Source of the DNA: CAIWHR01 sp963809965
GTDB lineage: Bacteria; Pseudomonadota; Gammaproteobacteria; Burkholderiales; Casimicrobiaceae
Reading direction: 5' to 3'
Length of the DNA stretch: 64,000 nucleotides
Assembly: GCA_963809965.1 (NCBI GenBank)
Contig: CAWELU010000055.1
Coordinates: 1-64,000, forward strand
The notes beneath the pieces are model-generated. The model was not told the DNA's origin. It worked only from the letters and a program-made list of their open reading frames with translations, and searched no databases. The translations under genes and the position numbers were made by a program. Below are positions 18,384 to 27,930 of this stretch, piece by piece. Position 1 is the stretch's first letter; each line of letters starts with the position of its first letter.

Positions 18384-19085
18384 ATGACATCGCCGACCTA
18401 CACGTCCGCGCTTATCGTCGGCGCCGGCTCGGGACTGAGCGCGTCGCTCACCCGGCTGCTGCGGAAAGAGGGCCTCGCGGTCGCCCTCGCCGCGCGGGAC
18501 ACCGCAAAGCTCGCGCTGTTGTGCACCGAAACAGGCGCCCGTGCCTTCCGCTGCGACGCTCAGGACGAGGCGCAGGTACAACGGTTGTTCGCGGACATCG
18601 ACCGCGAGCACGGTGCGCCGGACGTGGTCATCTACAACGCCAGCACGCGCACACGCGGGCCGTTCGCCCAACTTGTTCCTGCGGACGTTCAACGCGCATT
18701 GCAGGTTACCGCGTTCGGTGCGTTTCTGGTCGCCCAGCAATCCGTCGTCCGGATGCTCCCAAGAGGCCACGGGGCGATTCTGTTTACCGGCGCTTCGGCG
18801 AGCGTGAAGGGATACGCGCAGTCGGCGCCGTTTGCCATGGGCAAGTTTGCCTTGCGCGGACTCGCTCAGAGCCTCGCGCGCGAGCTGTCGCCGCAGGGGA
18901 TCCACGTTGCGCACTTCGTGATCGACGGCGGGATTCGCGGCGCCGGACGCAGCCCCGACCCGGAACAACGCGACGCGCTGCTTGACCCGGACGCGATCGC
19001 GGTCAACTACGTCAACATTCTCCGCCAGCCGCGCAGCGCCTGGACCTGGGAGATCGAGTTGAGACCCTGGGTGGAGCGCTTCTGA
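18384..19085 (+). CDS. SDR-family oxidoreductase lacking the catalytic tyrosine
   Basis: Rossmann-fold short-chain dehydrogenase-like protein, 233 aa. The nucleotide-binding motif VGAGSGLSASL is near the start, DVVIYNAS replaces the NNAG motif, and TGASASVKG supplies the catalytic Ser region. Where the family has YxxxK the sequence reads FAMGK, so Tyr is replaced by Phe while Lys is kept. This subfamily pattern (FA..KFALRGLAQSLARELSPQGIHVAHFVIDGGI) suggests altered or absent dehydrogenase chemistry. Two ATG codons in a row follow AAGGAGAGG; the second gives the better spacing. Confidence 0.8.
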   Translation: MTSPTYTSALIVGAGSGLSASLTRLLRKEGLAVALAARDTAKLALLCTETGARAFRCDAQDEAQVQRLFADIDREHGAPDVVIYNASTRTRGPFAQLVPADVQRALQVTAFGAFLVAQQSVVRMLPRGHGAILFTGASASVKGYAQSAPFAMGKFALRGLAQSLARELSPQGIHVAHFVIDGGIRGAGRSPDPEQRDALLDPDAIAVNYVNILRQPRSAWTWEIELRPWVERF

Positions 19086-19143
19086 CAAGCGGCGCGCAGT
19101 TCCCGAAAACCGCGCGAACTCGACGCCCACACGACAAGAAAGA

Positions 19144-19177
19144 AACCCGGCGCAAGAGCAAGCTCTTGCACCGGGTT
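19144..19177. terminator. Strong two-part hairpin, probable bidirectional terminator
   Basis: AACCCGG (19144-19150) pairs with CCGGGTT (19171-19177). Inside, GCAAGAGC (19152-19159) pairs with GCTCTTGC (19162-19169). Only one unpaired base on each side separates the two helices, and the loop is 2-4 nt. It lies between the ends of the SDR gene and the convergent Cys-motif gene. There is no long T-run, but a stem this stable between converging genes is best read as a shared terminator. Confidence 0.6.
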
Positions 19178-19296
19178 GGAGGAATACTATTCGGGCAACC
19201 CCGCTGCCACTTTGCCAAGGCAATCTTAGCGTTTGGGCCGTCGCGGTGCGCGCCGCGTTGCCTGCTTCTCGTTTGTGGGGCCCAAAGGCTGTGCGC

Positions 19297-19743
19297 TTAG
19301 AAGCCGGCCAGACGGCCGATCAATTCCGCCGGGTTGCACTGATTGCCGGTCGCATCCATTCCACCGTCCGAGCCACCCGAGCAGAACGCGTCCGGCGTGC
19401 TCCCTATCTTTGCGGTATGTACCGGTTCGCCTGGCGCCTTGGCGATGCGCGGGAATCTGTCCACTGGCTTGTCGGTAGCCGCATTTTGTGGTCCGCGCGC
19501 TGCGGTGCCTATCGATCGAGTGCTGGTCGATTTCGCGTGAGCCAGCGCGGGTGTCGCGATCGCAACGGCAGGGTGTGCAACGACCGCCAACTGCGGCGCG
19601 AGATCAACAACGGCATCTCCGGGCGTGTTGCACTGGTTCCCGGTGGCATCGAGGCCTCCTCCGGCACCCCCCGAACAGTTCTGGGCCTGAGCGGCCGCGC
19701 ACACGAGCGCCGAAAGAATAAGCAATACGGGCAAGCACCTCAT
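19297..19743 (-). CDS. Secreted small protein with two CSGG-GG-DATGNQCN motifs
   Basis: 148 aa with a clear signal peptide (MRCLPVLLILSALVCAAAQAQ). The mature protein begins with CSGGAGGGLDATGNQCN and ends with CSGGSDGGMDATGNQCN, two near-identical 17-residue motifs with two Cys each. Between them lies an Ala/Pro/Thr-rich, weakly structured linker. I do not recognise a named family. The four Cys suggest two small disulfide-closed loops in the periplasm or outside the cell. The ATG follows a GGGGGA ribosome site at good spacing. It is divergent from a LysR regulator 106 bp away that could control it. Confidence 0.65.
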   Translation of the reverse strand: MRCLPVLLILSALVCAAAQAQNCSGGAGGGLDATGNQCNTPGDAVVDLAPQLAVVAHPAVAIATPALAHAKSTSTRSIGTAARGPQNAATDKPVDRFPRIAKAPGEPVHTAKIGSTPDAFCSGGSDGGMDATGNQCNPAELIGRLAGF

Positions 19744-19849
19744 AAATCCCCCCGTGACATGACTTCGATAGGTCTCGCGTTCGAAGTGTGGGGTACAGGC
19801 GTTCCATAGCGCCAATATCAAGAAATTACTGTTACCATGCCGATACGGT

Positions 19850-20797
19850 ATGGATCTCCTGCGTTCCACCATTTCGCTGCGCCAGCTCTACTACTTCGTC
19901 GCGGTTGCCGATGCCGGTTCCTTCAGCTCGGCCGCGGGCCACACGCATGTGGCACAGCCGGCGCTGAGCCGGCAGATCGCCATGCTGGAGGGGCAGGTCG
20001 GCCTGCGCCTGCTCAATCGCTCCCGCAAGGGCGTGACGCTGACGGAAGGAGGCGTTCGCCTCTACAACCTGGCTCGCAGCACGCTGGAGCGGCTCGGCAG
20101 CGTCCGATTGGAGCTGCGTGCCAGCGAGATGCGGCCGGCCGGCGTCGTTACGGTGGCGTTGCCCCCAAGCTTGGCATCGATGCTAGTGCCGAAGGTACTG
20201 CGCGAACTCGAGTTGCGCTACCCGGAGGTCGTCCTGCGGGTCGAAGACGGCCTCAGCCTGCAGAATAGCCGCAGCCTCGAAACGGCACTGCTCGACTTCG
20301 GCATCGTGCCCGCCGCGGACGAACTGGTAGACGTCCATTACGAGCCGCTGGTGCGCGAGTCCCTGCTACTGATCGAAAGACGGGGTGCAACGCAGCGTGC
20401 GCCGGCGACCGTGACGTTTGGCCAAGTGGCAAGGTGCAAACTCATCCTGCCTCCGCGCAACTTTCACACTCGCCGAGTGATCGACGATGTTGCCCGTGCG
20501 GCACGGCTCACGCTTAACATCGCCTATGAACAGCAGTCCGTGGCCACGATCATGAGCCTGGTACGCGACGGGCTTGGGGTCACGATCGCCAATTCGCTTG
20601 CCTTCGAGCAGTCATGGGCACCAGGCACTGTTTCCGCGCGCCGCATTGTCCGCCCAATGATCACGCGCACGGTTTCACTGGCGCGTCCCGCCAAACGCAC
20701 GTTGAGCTTCGCGGCGCAGGCCGTTTACGACATCGTGAAGCAGCTTGCGATCGAGGCGATCAGGGAAGGACGCTGGCAGGGCACGCCGCTTTGCTGA
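19850..20797 (+). CDS. LysR-family transcriptional regulator (Nac/CynR-like)
   Basis: 315 aa. The N-terminal winged helix-turn-helix (ISLRQLYYFVAVADAGSFSSAAGHTHVAQPALSRQIAMLE, split: LRQLYYFVAV, HVAQPALSRQI) is at residues ~8-65, with the linker helix to ~90. The LysR substrate-binding domain follows (~95-305). The sequence resembles regulators of the Nac/CynR/nitrogen-assimilation branch, but the effector is unknown. It starts 106 bp from the divergently transcribed secreted Cys-motif gene, the usual LysR layout for a regulated neighbour. Confidence 0.88.
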   Translation: MDLLRSTISLRQLYYFVAVADAGSFSSAAGHTHVAQPALSRQIAMLEGQVGLRLLNRSRKGVTLTEGGVRLYNLARSTLERLGSVRLELRASEMRPAGVVTVALPPSLASMLVPKVLRELELRYPEVVLRVEDGLSLQNSRSLETALLDFGIVPAADELVDVHYEPLVRESLLLIERRGATQRAPATVTFGQVARCKLILPPRNFHTRRVIDDVARAARLTLNIAYEQQSVATIMSLVRDGLGVTIANSLAFEQSWAPGTVSARRIVRPMITRTVSLARPAKRTLSFAAQAVYDIVKQLAIEAIREGRWQGTPLC

Positions 20798-20866
20798 TCG
20801 GAACACTGTCATCATTGGTCTTGGCAGACTCGAACGTCGGCGTTTCGTCGCCGCCATGAAGTAAGG

Positions 20867-20897
20867 TTGGTGTTTGCGCGGAAATTGGTGTTTGCGC
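20867..20897. repeat. Short tandem repeat TTGGTGTTTGCGC x2
   Basis: TTGGTGTTTGCGC occurs at 20867-20879 and 20885-20897, an 18-bp period. It lies in the 248-bp gap between the LysR gene and the Sel1 gene. It could be a regulator half-site pair for the downstream gene, or an accident of slippage. Confidence 0.35.
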
Positions 20898-21045
20898 AAA
20901 TGAGATCGCGCGAGGATCGCTCGCGAGCGACCGTAGACTGCAACGCAAAGAGCATGCTCCTTGCGTGTCGGAGCGGTGCTTTGGCAAACTATCGCGCCCC
21001 GATAACGCGTGGAATCGGCGAACACGACAAGGTGGAGAAGCGTAA

Positions 21046-21657
21046 ATGAAGGTAGGCGTTCGCAAGCTATTTTGGGCATGCGCCGTCGCAATTGCCATGA
21101 GCGCACCCGCCGGGGCGGGGCCGCTGGAGGACGGCAACGCCGCGTATCAGGAGAAGGATTACGCGAAGGCAGTCCAGTTGTGGCAGCCGCTCGCGGAAAA
21201 GGGGGACGCCACGGCCCAGTATTCTCTCGGCACCTTGTATCTGGAGGGCAAAGGTGTCGAACAGAACGACGCGACCGCCTTCCTGTGGTTCCAGCGCGCC
21301 GCCAATCAGGGCCACGCCGTTGCGCAGTACAATGTCGGCGCAAGCTATGCGGCCGGCGCGGGGGTCGCCAAGAGCGATGTCGACGCGGCCAAATGGTTTC
21401 AACGTGCGGCCAACCAGGGCATGGTGTTCGCGCAGCTCAACCTCGGGTTGCTCTATGCGTCCGGCGTTGGCGTTCCGCAGGACAACGTCGAAGCCTTCAA
21501 GTGGCTCGAGCTCGCGTTCTTTGCGTTGCCTGCGGGCGGGCCGCGCATGGACGTTGCCCGTGCCATGCAGGATGTCGCCGAGAAGATGACCGCGGATCAG
21601 AAGATCGAGGCGAAGCAGCGCGAGCGCGCGTGGAAGGCGCAGCCGGAAGTGAAATGA
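21046..21657 (+). CDS. Sel1-repeat (TPR-like) exported protein
   Basis: 203 aa with a signal peptide (to about SAPAGA). It then has four tandem Sel1-like repeats of ~36 residues with the pattern A..LG.LY..G.GV..D...A..WF..AA.QG (~45-165), and a charged C-terminal helix. Such proteins act as periplasmic or envelope scaffolds. It stands alone between the LysR gene and a convergent hydrolase. Confidence 0.85.
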   Translation: MKVGVRKLFWACAVAIAMSAPAGAGPLEDGNAAYQEKDYAKAVQLWQPLAEKGDATAQYSLGTLYLEGKGVEQNDATAFLWFQRAANQGHAVAQYNVGASYAAGAGVAKSDVDAAKWFQRAANQGMVFAQLNLGLLYASGVGVPQDNVEAFKWLELAFFALPAGGPRMDVARAMQDVAEKMTADQKIEAKQRERAWKAQPEVK

Positions 21658-21729
21658 CGCGCTGCGCTCGAGCGCCGTGCGCTCGCGCCGATCGCGGTCG
21701 GCGGCAGCCGTAACGTCGGCAATTTGCTC

Positions 21730-22401
21730 TTATTGCTGCTTGAACCAGCGCCCGAACCACGCGGCGGCATCCGCCGCAACCCGCTCCAGTGTCCCGGGTT
21801 CCTCGAACAGGTGCGTCGCACCCGGAATGATGACGAGCTCCCTCGAGCAGCACAGGTGCGCGTAGGCGGCGCGGTTCAGTTCGATCACGACGTCGTCCTC
21901 GCCGCCGACGATCAGCAGCGTCGGGGCCGTGACGCGTGCGAGCGCGTCCACGCCCGCGAGGTCGGGGCGACCACCACGGGAAACAACCGCAGCGATCCGC
22001 GTGCCGCGATCTGCCGCAGCGGCGAGCGCCGCCGCCGCCCCCGTGCTCGCGCCGAAATAGCCAATCGCCAGCGCCGCGGTCGCAGCTTCGCGCGATGCCC
22101 AGTCGGTTGCGGCGAGGAGCCGTGACGTCAGCAGTCCGATGTCGAAACGCGTCTCGTATGCGCGATCCTCGCCCGGGGTGAGCAGATCGAAGAGCAGCGT
22201 CCCGATGCCGGCGTCGATCAGAACTCGCGCGACATAGCGATTGCGCGGCGAACTGCGCGAGCTGCCGCTGCCGTGCGCGAACAACACGATGCCCCGCGGA
22301 TGCGATGGCAGGGACAAGGTTCCCGACAGGCGGACCGACCCCGCCGGGATCACGACTTCCTGTTCGGCAGATCCCGTCTGCGCCCGCTCGCTCGGTGCCA
22401 T
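21730..22401 (-). CDS. Alpha/beta hydrolase (dienelactone-hydrolase-like)
   Basis: 223 aa alpha/beta-hydrolase. The oxyanion strand is GIVLFAHGSGSSRSSPRN, the nucleophile elbow is FGASTGAAAAL (Gly-x-Ser-x-Gly), the acid is in LLIVGGEDDVVIEL and the His in IPGATHLFEEPG. The triad is thus complete. It sits 22 bp downstream of the BCAM0308-type gene. This hydrolase subfamily commonly neighbours phosphoribosyltransferases and archease/RtcB in betaproteobacteria. Natural ester substrate unknown. Confidence 0.82.
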   Translation of the reverse strand: MAPSERAQTGSAEQEVVIPAGSVRLSGTLSLPSHPRGIVLFAHGSGSSRSSPRNRYVARVLIDAGIGTLLFDLLTPGEDRAYETRFDIGLLTSRLLAATDWASREAATAALAIGYFGASTGAAAALAAAADRGTRIAAVVSRGGRPDLAGVDALARVTAPTLLIVGGEDDVVIELNRAAYAHLCCSRELVIIPGATHLFEEPGTLERVAADAAAWFGRWFKQQ

Positions 22402-22423
22402 CGCTCCGGTCCCTCTGCCGGAC

Positions 22424-22943
22424 CTACTGGCGCCAGTGGACGCGCACGCTGTACTCGTCCTCCCCGAACACGATCTCGAGCTTGCCCTTGTGCGAGCGAA
22501 CGCACCGCTTCGCCGATTCGGCGCGGCAGGTGGATGTCGGTCGTCGTGACGAGCACGCGCATCCCATCCTGTTCGACGCGCATGATGCGTTCGAGAGGAT
22601 GCTCGGACTTCATCCGCGCTTCCTCGTTCCGGGCGATCCGAACCAGCGCATCGCGGTCGGCCTCCGTGCGCGCGCCCTCGAGCGTCACGTAGCCGGCCGG
22701 CAGCTCGTCGCGGATCCGGCCGCAGGCCGGACACAGCGCAGGGTGGGCCGTTTCGGGCGCGCTACCCCACGTCCAGCGGCCGCGACGAAATACCGCATGG
22801 CAATCGCGACAAACGGTCGATTCCGGATACTTGCCCTTCGCCTGGTACGGGTCGTGCCGCGGATCGTCGTAGATACGGTCCCGGTACCGCGGCGTGCTTC
22901 CCGGCGGCGTAAGCGGCGTGGGTAAGGCTGTCCTTCTCGTCAT
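22424..22943 (-). CDS. BCAM0308-family zinc-ribbon protein, one frame shift
   Basis: About 172 aa after restoring one +1 shift near 22485. It has a rubredoxin-like or zinc ribbon pair, CRDCHAVFRRGRW and CPACGRIRD, then HPLERIMRVEQDG and VLVTTTDIHLPRRIGEAV. It ends RRSHKGKLEIVFGEDEYSVRV-HW, the conserved end of this family. Two Cys pairs probably bind zinc. Function is undefined; related proteins are linked to stress and translation. It forms an operon with the hydrolase downstream and lies near nicotinate phosphoribosyltransferase. Confidence 0.78.
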
Positions 22944-23047
22944 GATCGGCCCTTGCATGCCTGTTGGGCCCCGATTGGGCCGATTTCACGCTAGCGCAAT
23001 TGCGGCGATAGCATGTTGACCGGCCTCAAGCTTCATCGCGTCGACGA

Positions 23048-24377
23048 TCACGTCGTCGCATCGATCGACGCGGCGAGCGCGACCAGCGACGGCGCGACGT
23101 CGACCAGACAGGGCGGCGCGTCCCCGAGCTCCCGCAAAGGGTCCGGAAGCCGCGCGAGCTCGGCCGCGGCATGCACGCGTGCCTGCGTAACCGAGATTCG
23201 CGGATCTGCCGGCTTCCCGCCACGCATGACCGAGACCAGGAGCGGCATACCAGCCGCCGTGTCCGTCGCGAGCGCGAGCACGTCGCCCGCGATGCGTCCT
23301 TCGCGATCGTACACGCGAAAGACCTGCTTGCGCCCGGGCCACGTCGCCTTGCCTTCCGAGCGCTTACGTCGCGGCCGGCCTTCGTACTCCTCGAGCTTGT
23401 ACGCGCAATCGAGGTACGGCGCATCCGCCGAGGTGTTCATCCGCGTGCCGATGCCGAAACCGTCGATCGGCGCGCCGTCGCGCACGAGGTCGGCAAGCCG
23501 GTACTCGTCGAGATTGCCGCTCGCGAAGATGGTGAGGTTGCGGCAGCCGCCGGCATCGAGGATCGCGCGGACGCGCCGCGCATGCGCGCCGAGGTCACCG
23601 CTGTCGATGCGCACGCCCTTGATCGCAATACCCTCGCGCGCGAGCCGCGCCGCGAGAACGACCACCTTCTGTGCGGCGCGCTCGGTGTCGTAGGTATCGA
23701 TGAGCAGCACGGCGTTCTCCGGATGCGCGCGGGCGAACCGCTCGAATGCTTCGGACTCGTCGCCGTGCGCCTGCACGTACGAGTGGGCCATCGTGCCGAA
23801 CGCCGGAATGCCGAACGCGCGTGCCGCCGCCAGCGTGGCGGTCCCGGAAAAGCCGGCCAGCCAGCTCGCCCGCGCCGACAGCAGTCCCGCTTCCGCGCCA
23901 TGCGCGCGGCGCAACCCGAAATCGACCAGCAACCGGCCGGGCGCGGCAAGCACCGAGCGCGCCGCCTTGCTCGCCACCAGCGTCTGGTAGTGGAGCAGGT
24001 TCATCACGCGGCTCTCGACCAGTTGCGCCTCGCGCAGCGGTGCGGTGATGCGCAGAATCGGCTCGTCGGCGAAGAAAGACCGTTCCCTCCGGCATCGCGT
24101 CGACGTCGCCGGTGAAGCGAAGATCGGCGAGCGAGGCGAGAAACGCCGGAGTGAAGCGCCCGGTGCCGGCGAGCCAATCGAGCTCGTCGGCCGTGAAGGA
24201 AAGGTCCGCGAGGTAGTCGATCACCTGCTCGAGGCCGGCGGCGATCAGGAAGTTGCGGTGCGGGGGTAGCTTGCGAACGAAGAACTCGAACGCGGCGGTG
24301 CCGTTCATCCGCTCCTCGAAATACGCCTGGAGCATCGTGAGCTCGTACAGGTCGGTGAGCAGCACACTCGTTGCCAT
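23048..24377 (-). CDS. pncB: Nicotinate phosphoribosyltransferase, one frame shift
   Basis: Catalyses nicotinate plus PRPP (ATP-assisted) to nicotinate mononucleotide in the NAD salvage pathway. The restored protein is ~442 aa. It has LLTDLYELTMLQAYFEE, FEFFVRKLPPHRNFLIAAGLE, MNLLHYQTLVASKAARS, the DFGLRRAHG active-site segment (with the catalytic His) and GVRIDSGDLG. The frame shifts +1 near 24075 within GTCTTTCTTCGCC; dropping one C joins GTVFFADEPILRI. The ATG at 24377 opens directly into family sequence. It is divergent from archease/rtcB. Confidence 0.9.
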
Positions 24378-24645
24378 GGTGGTCACGTAGCGCACTCCCG
24401 TTTGCGGTCCCTATGATCCCCCATTTCGGGCGGCACGATGAAAGCAGGGCTTGCTCGAGGGGGCCCAACTTTGACGAGCATCAAGCCGCAGTCGGTCCGT
24501 TGTACGGCGTTCGCAGTACCATGAGTCGTCGCGACGTTGTGCGTTGCGCCAATCGGGGACCCGGGATCCGGCTTCGAATTCGCTGCGCACGTATGGCTGC
24601 GGTGCGTCGCGCAGGGTGAAGGGTCCGGTCCGACCCCACTTTGCA

Positions 24646-25062
24646 ATGGGTTGGGAACACTTCGAGCACGGCGCCGACATTGGTGTGCGCGGGATCGGCG
24701 CGACGCCGGGCCGAGGCGTTCGCCGAGGCTGCGGTTGCGCTGACCGCGGTCATCGTCGACCCGGCAGACCGTGATCGGCGATACCGCAATCGACATCGAA
24801 TGCGCGGCGCCGGACGACGAGTTGCTCCTCGCCGACTGGTTGAATGCGCTGATCTTCGAGATGGCGACGCGCGGAATGCTGTTCCGCCGCTTCGTAGTGG
24901 CGCTCGACGATCACCGGCTGGTCGGCAAGGCGTGGGGCGAGCGCGTCGACCGGGCGCGCCACCACCCGGCGGTCGAGGTGAAGGGAGCGACGTACACGGC
25001 GCTGTCGGTCGCGCAACGCGCGGACGGAAGCGTGGATCGCGCAGTGCGTCGTCGACGTTTGA
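24646..25062 (+). CDS. Archease, three frame shifts
   Basis: Partner protein that activates the RNA ligase RtcB by promoting guanylation and turnover. The reconstructed ~138 aa protein reads MGWEHFEHGADIGVRG...AEAFAEAAVALTAVIVDP, ELLLADWLNALIFEMATRGMLF and HHPAVEVKGATYTAL, all archease landmarks, including the metal-binding Asp in HGADIG. It ends WIAQCVVDV-stop. One-base insertions sit near 24712 (CCGGG), 24770 (GCAGACC) and 25033 (AGCGTGG). It is followed 92 bp later by rtcB on the same strand, the classic pairing. Confidence 0.85.
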
Positions 25063-25154
25063 TTTCGGGGTCGGACGCGACTCTCCGGACGGAATCTCGA
25101 ATGCAACCTGCCCGCGCGCCGGAAATTCCTCTCTGACCCCATCCTGGACGAACC

Positions 25155-26585
25155 ATGGACCTCGACCGACTGATCAGGCGCTCCGAATGCGAGTGGGAAC
25201 TGCCGCGGCACGGAAAGATGCGCGTTCCGGGGATCCTGTTCGCCGACGAAGCGCTCGTTCGGGGAATGGACGACAAGGTCTGCGAACAGGTGGCCAACGT
25301 CGCGATGCTGCCGGGCATCGTGAAGGCGAGCTACGCGATGCCCGACGCGCACTGGGGCTACGGATTTCCGATTGGCGGTGTCGCGGCATTCGACCCCGAG
25401 GCCGGCGGCGTGGTCTCGGCCGGAGGCGTGGGATTCGACATCTCGTGCGGCGTGCGCACGCTCCTCACCGGGCTCACGCTCGCCGATGTCGCCCCCTTGA
25501 AAGCGCAGCTCGCCGAAACGCTGTTCGACGCCATTCCCGCAGGAGTCGGCAGCACCGGATCGCTGCGTCTTTCGCCCACGGAAATGGATGCCATGCTCAC
25601 GGGCGGCGCGCACTGGGCCGTTGCGCAGGGATACGGGCGACCCGAGGATCTCGAGCGCACGGAGGAACACGGGATGATGGCGGGCGCCGATCCCGCCTGC
25701 GTATCGGATGCGGCCAAACGGCGACAGCGCGACGAAATGGGGACGCTGGGCTCCGGCAATCACTACCTCGAGATGCAGCACGTCACGCGGATCTTCGATC
25801 GTGCCGCGGCGCGCACGTTCGGCCTGGAGGAAGGAGCGATCGTCATCAGCATCCACTGCGGATCGCGCGGGCTGGGCCACCAGATCGGCACCGAGTTCCT
25901 GCGCGAGATGGCCGTCAGCGCGAAGGGGGAGGGCATCGAGCTGCCCGACCGCGAGCTCGCGTGCGCGCCGATCCGCTCGGCGACGGGCAAGCGATACCTC
26001 GGCGCCATGCGCGCGGCGATCAATTGCGCGCTCGCCAACCGGCAGATCCTCACGCACCTGACGCGCAATGCGCTGCGGCCGTTGTTGCCGGCAGCGACGC
26101 TTGCGCTGCTCTATGACGTGTCGCACAACACGTGCAAGGAGGAGGACCACGTGGTCGATGGGGAGCGGCGCCGGCTCTTCGTGCATCGCAAGGGTGCGAC
26201 ACGCGCCTTCGGTCCCGGACACCCGGACTTGCCGACCGCATTGCGGGAGGCGGGCCAGCCGGTGCTGATCGGCGGCAGCATGGGCACCGCTTCCTACATC
26301 CTCGCCGGAACGCGGCAGAGCATGAAGGAGGCGTTCGGGTCGGCTTGTCACGGGGCCGGACGCAGCATGAGCCGCCACGAGGCGACGCGGCGGTGGCAGG
26401 GCCGCCGGGTCGTCGACGAGCTCGCCGGCCGCGGCGTGCTGATCCGCAGCCCGTCGATGCGCGGCGTCGCCGAGGAGGCGCCCGGCGCCTACAAGGATGT
26501 GAGCGCGGTGGTCGACGCGGCCGATCGTGCCGAGCTCGCGCGCAAGGTTGCGCGCCTCGAGCCGGTGGTGTGCGTCAAGGGGTAG
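25155..26585 (+). CDS. rtcB: RNA-splicing ligase RtcB
   Basis: GTP- and Mn-dependent ligase joining 2',3'-cyclic-phosphate (or 3'-phosphate) and 5'-OH RNA ends. The intact 476 aa protein has MPDAHWGYGFPIGGVAAFD (metal and Cys region), GGVGFDISCGVR with the metal-binding Asp/Cys, GTLGSGNHYLEMQ, SIHCGSRGLGHQ and the guanylated His region in the C-terminal SACHGAGR segment. Together with archease it forms an RNA repair unit; in bacteria without tRNA introns it acts in damage or stress repair. It converges with, and overlaps by 11 bp, the FAD oxidoreductase gene. Confidence 0.95.
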   Translation: MDLDRLIRRSECEWELPRHGKMRVPGILFADEALVRGMDDKVCEQVANVAMLPGIVKASYAMPDAHWGYGFPIGGVAAFDPEAGGVVSAGGVGFDISCGVRTLLTGLTLADVAPLKAQLAETLFDAIPAGVGSTGSLRLSPTEMDAMLTGGAHWAVAQGYGRPEDLERTEEHGMMAGADPACVSDAAKRRQRDEMGTLGSGNHYLEMQHVTRIFDRAAARTFGLEEGAIVISIHCGSRGLGHQIGTEFLREMAVSAKGEGIELPDRELACAPIRSATGKRYLGAMRAAINCALANRQILTHLTRNALRPLLPAATLALLYDVSHNTCKEEDHVVDGERRRLFVHRKGATRAFGPGHPDLPTALREAGQPVLIGGSMGTASYILAGTRQSMKEAFGSACHGAGRSMSRHEATRRWQGRRVVDELAGRGVLIRSPSMRGVAEEAPGAYKDVSAVVDAADRAELARKVARLEPVVCVKG

Positions 26586-27930
26586 CGGCACGCACGCACT
26601 TCGCGTACAGGTCCGGCAGCACGCCCGCCGGATCGTAACGCGCCTTGAGCGCCGCGTAGGCGCTCCGGTCGTACGTCGCCCAGAACTCATCCTCGCTGTA
26701 GAACGAATCGGAATACAGCGACTTGATGCCGCCCATCTCGGCGACCTTGCGCTCGAGCATCCGGTTGCGATAGCCCGGCGGTCGCGGCGTGCGCTCCTCG
26801 ACCACGTCCCAGAAGCCGAAATTGACGTAGACCGTGCCCGGGGCGAGCGGATAGAGCGGAAAGCGTCTCGTCGCGTCCGGCGCCCGGATCGGGCACAGCC
26901 AGATCGGCAGGATGCCGATCTCGCGATGCAGGAACTGCAGGAACTCGGGCGCACGCTCGAGCGGAATGTCGACGTCCTGGATCACCGATTCGGCATTCAC
27001 GCCGCGGAGCCTCGAGAGCGCGCGCGTGACGCCCCAGCGGCTGTTCCAGCGCATGATGTTCTGATAGGTGACCGAATTGAGCCGCCCGCGCCCGAGCAGG
27101 CGACGCACGAGCGGATGCTGCGCGCCGACGTTCTTCGAGCACCAGAACCAGTCGGTGTCCCAGCGCCAAAGGTAATCGCGCGTGGCAAGTCGATCGGTGC
27201 TGCGCTCGCGGATCGACCGGTAGTAGATGCGCTCGTACGTGTAGTCGCTCGTCGTGGATGCTTCATCGGTGAAGCGGCCGAGCGTCAGATAGAGCTCGTC
27301 CGGCGCGAACACGGTGCCGTCCAGAAAATCGAGGCGCTGCTCGGAGCAGTGCGCGCGCGATAGCAGCGAAGCACGCTTCGGGATTGGTGTAGCGGACGTG
27401 CTCGAGCGCGACAAAGGGCTTGACCGGAACCAGCCGCGCGGTGACCGCCAGCGCGTAGCCCAGCGTCCCGTAGGAGTTGGGAAAGCCGAAGAACAGATCG
27501 CGGTGCTCGTTGTCGGGAGTGCACGTGAGGATGTGCCCGTCGCCGGTCAGGATCTCCAACGCCAGAATCGTCTCGTGGACGAGTCCCTGGCGAAACGACG
27601 AGGACTCGATGCCGACCCCCGCGACCGCACCACCGAGCGTGATCGACTTCAATTGCGGCACCACCGCCGGCATCGCGCCCGTGCGCCAGGGTCGCGTCGG
27701 CCAATGCGACGTAAGGAATCATCCCCTCGGCCTCGACGACACCGGCGGCGGCGTCGACCCGGATCACCGCATCGAAACCCGCGAGATCGACCGCGGGGCC
27801 GCCGTTTGCGCGCGCGGTCCCGGAACAGGTTCGACGTGCGCTTGGCAAGTCCGATCCCGGTGCCCACCCCCGTCGCCGTAACGGCGAGCGCGGCCGATAG
27901 ACGCGCGATCTTGTCGACGTGAAGGGTCAC
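26575..27930 (-). CDS. FAD-binding oxidoreductase (DHCR24/TmsA-like), three frame shifts
   Basis: About 451 aa after restoring +1 shifts near 27835, 27680 and 27360. The N-terminal PCMH-type FAD domain shows VVEAEGMIPYVALADATL, SITLGGAVAGVGIESSSFRQG and FFGFPNSYGTLGYALAVTARLVPV. The C-terminal part (TVFAPDELYLTLGRFTDEA..YTYERIYYRS, KALKARYDP-like end) resembles DIMINUTO/DHCR24-family sterol or lipid double-bond reductases. The GTG start overlaps the stop of the upstream CFA-like methyltransferase (ATGTGA), implying coupled translation. This two-gene order is that of tmsB-tmsA (bfaB-bfaA), which make 10-methyl branched fatty acids by methylation then reduction. That role is inferred. Confidence 0.8.
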
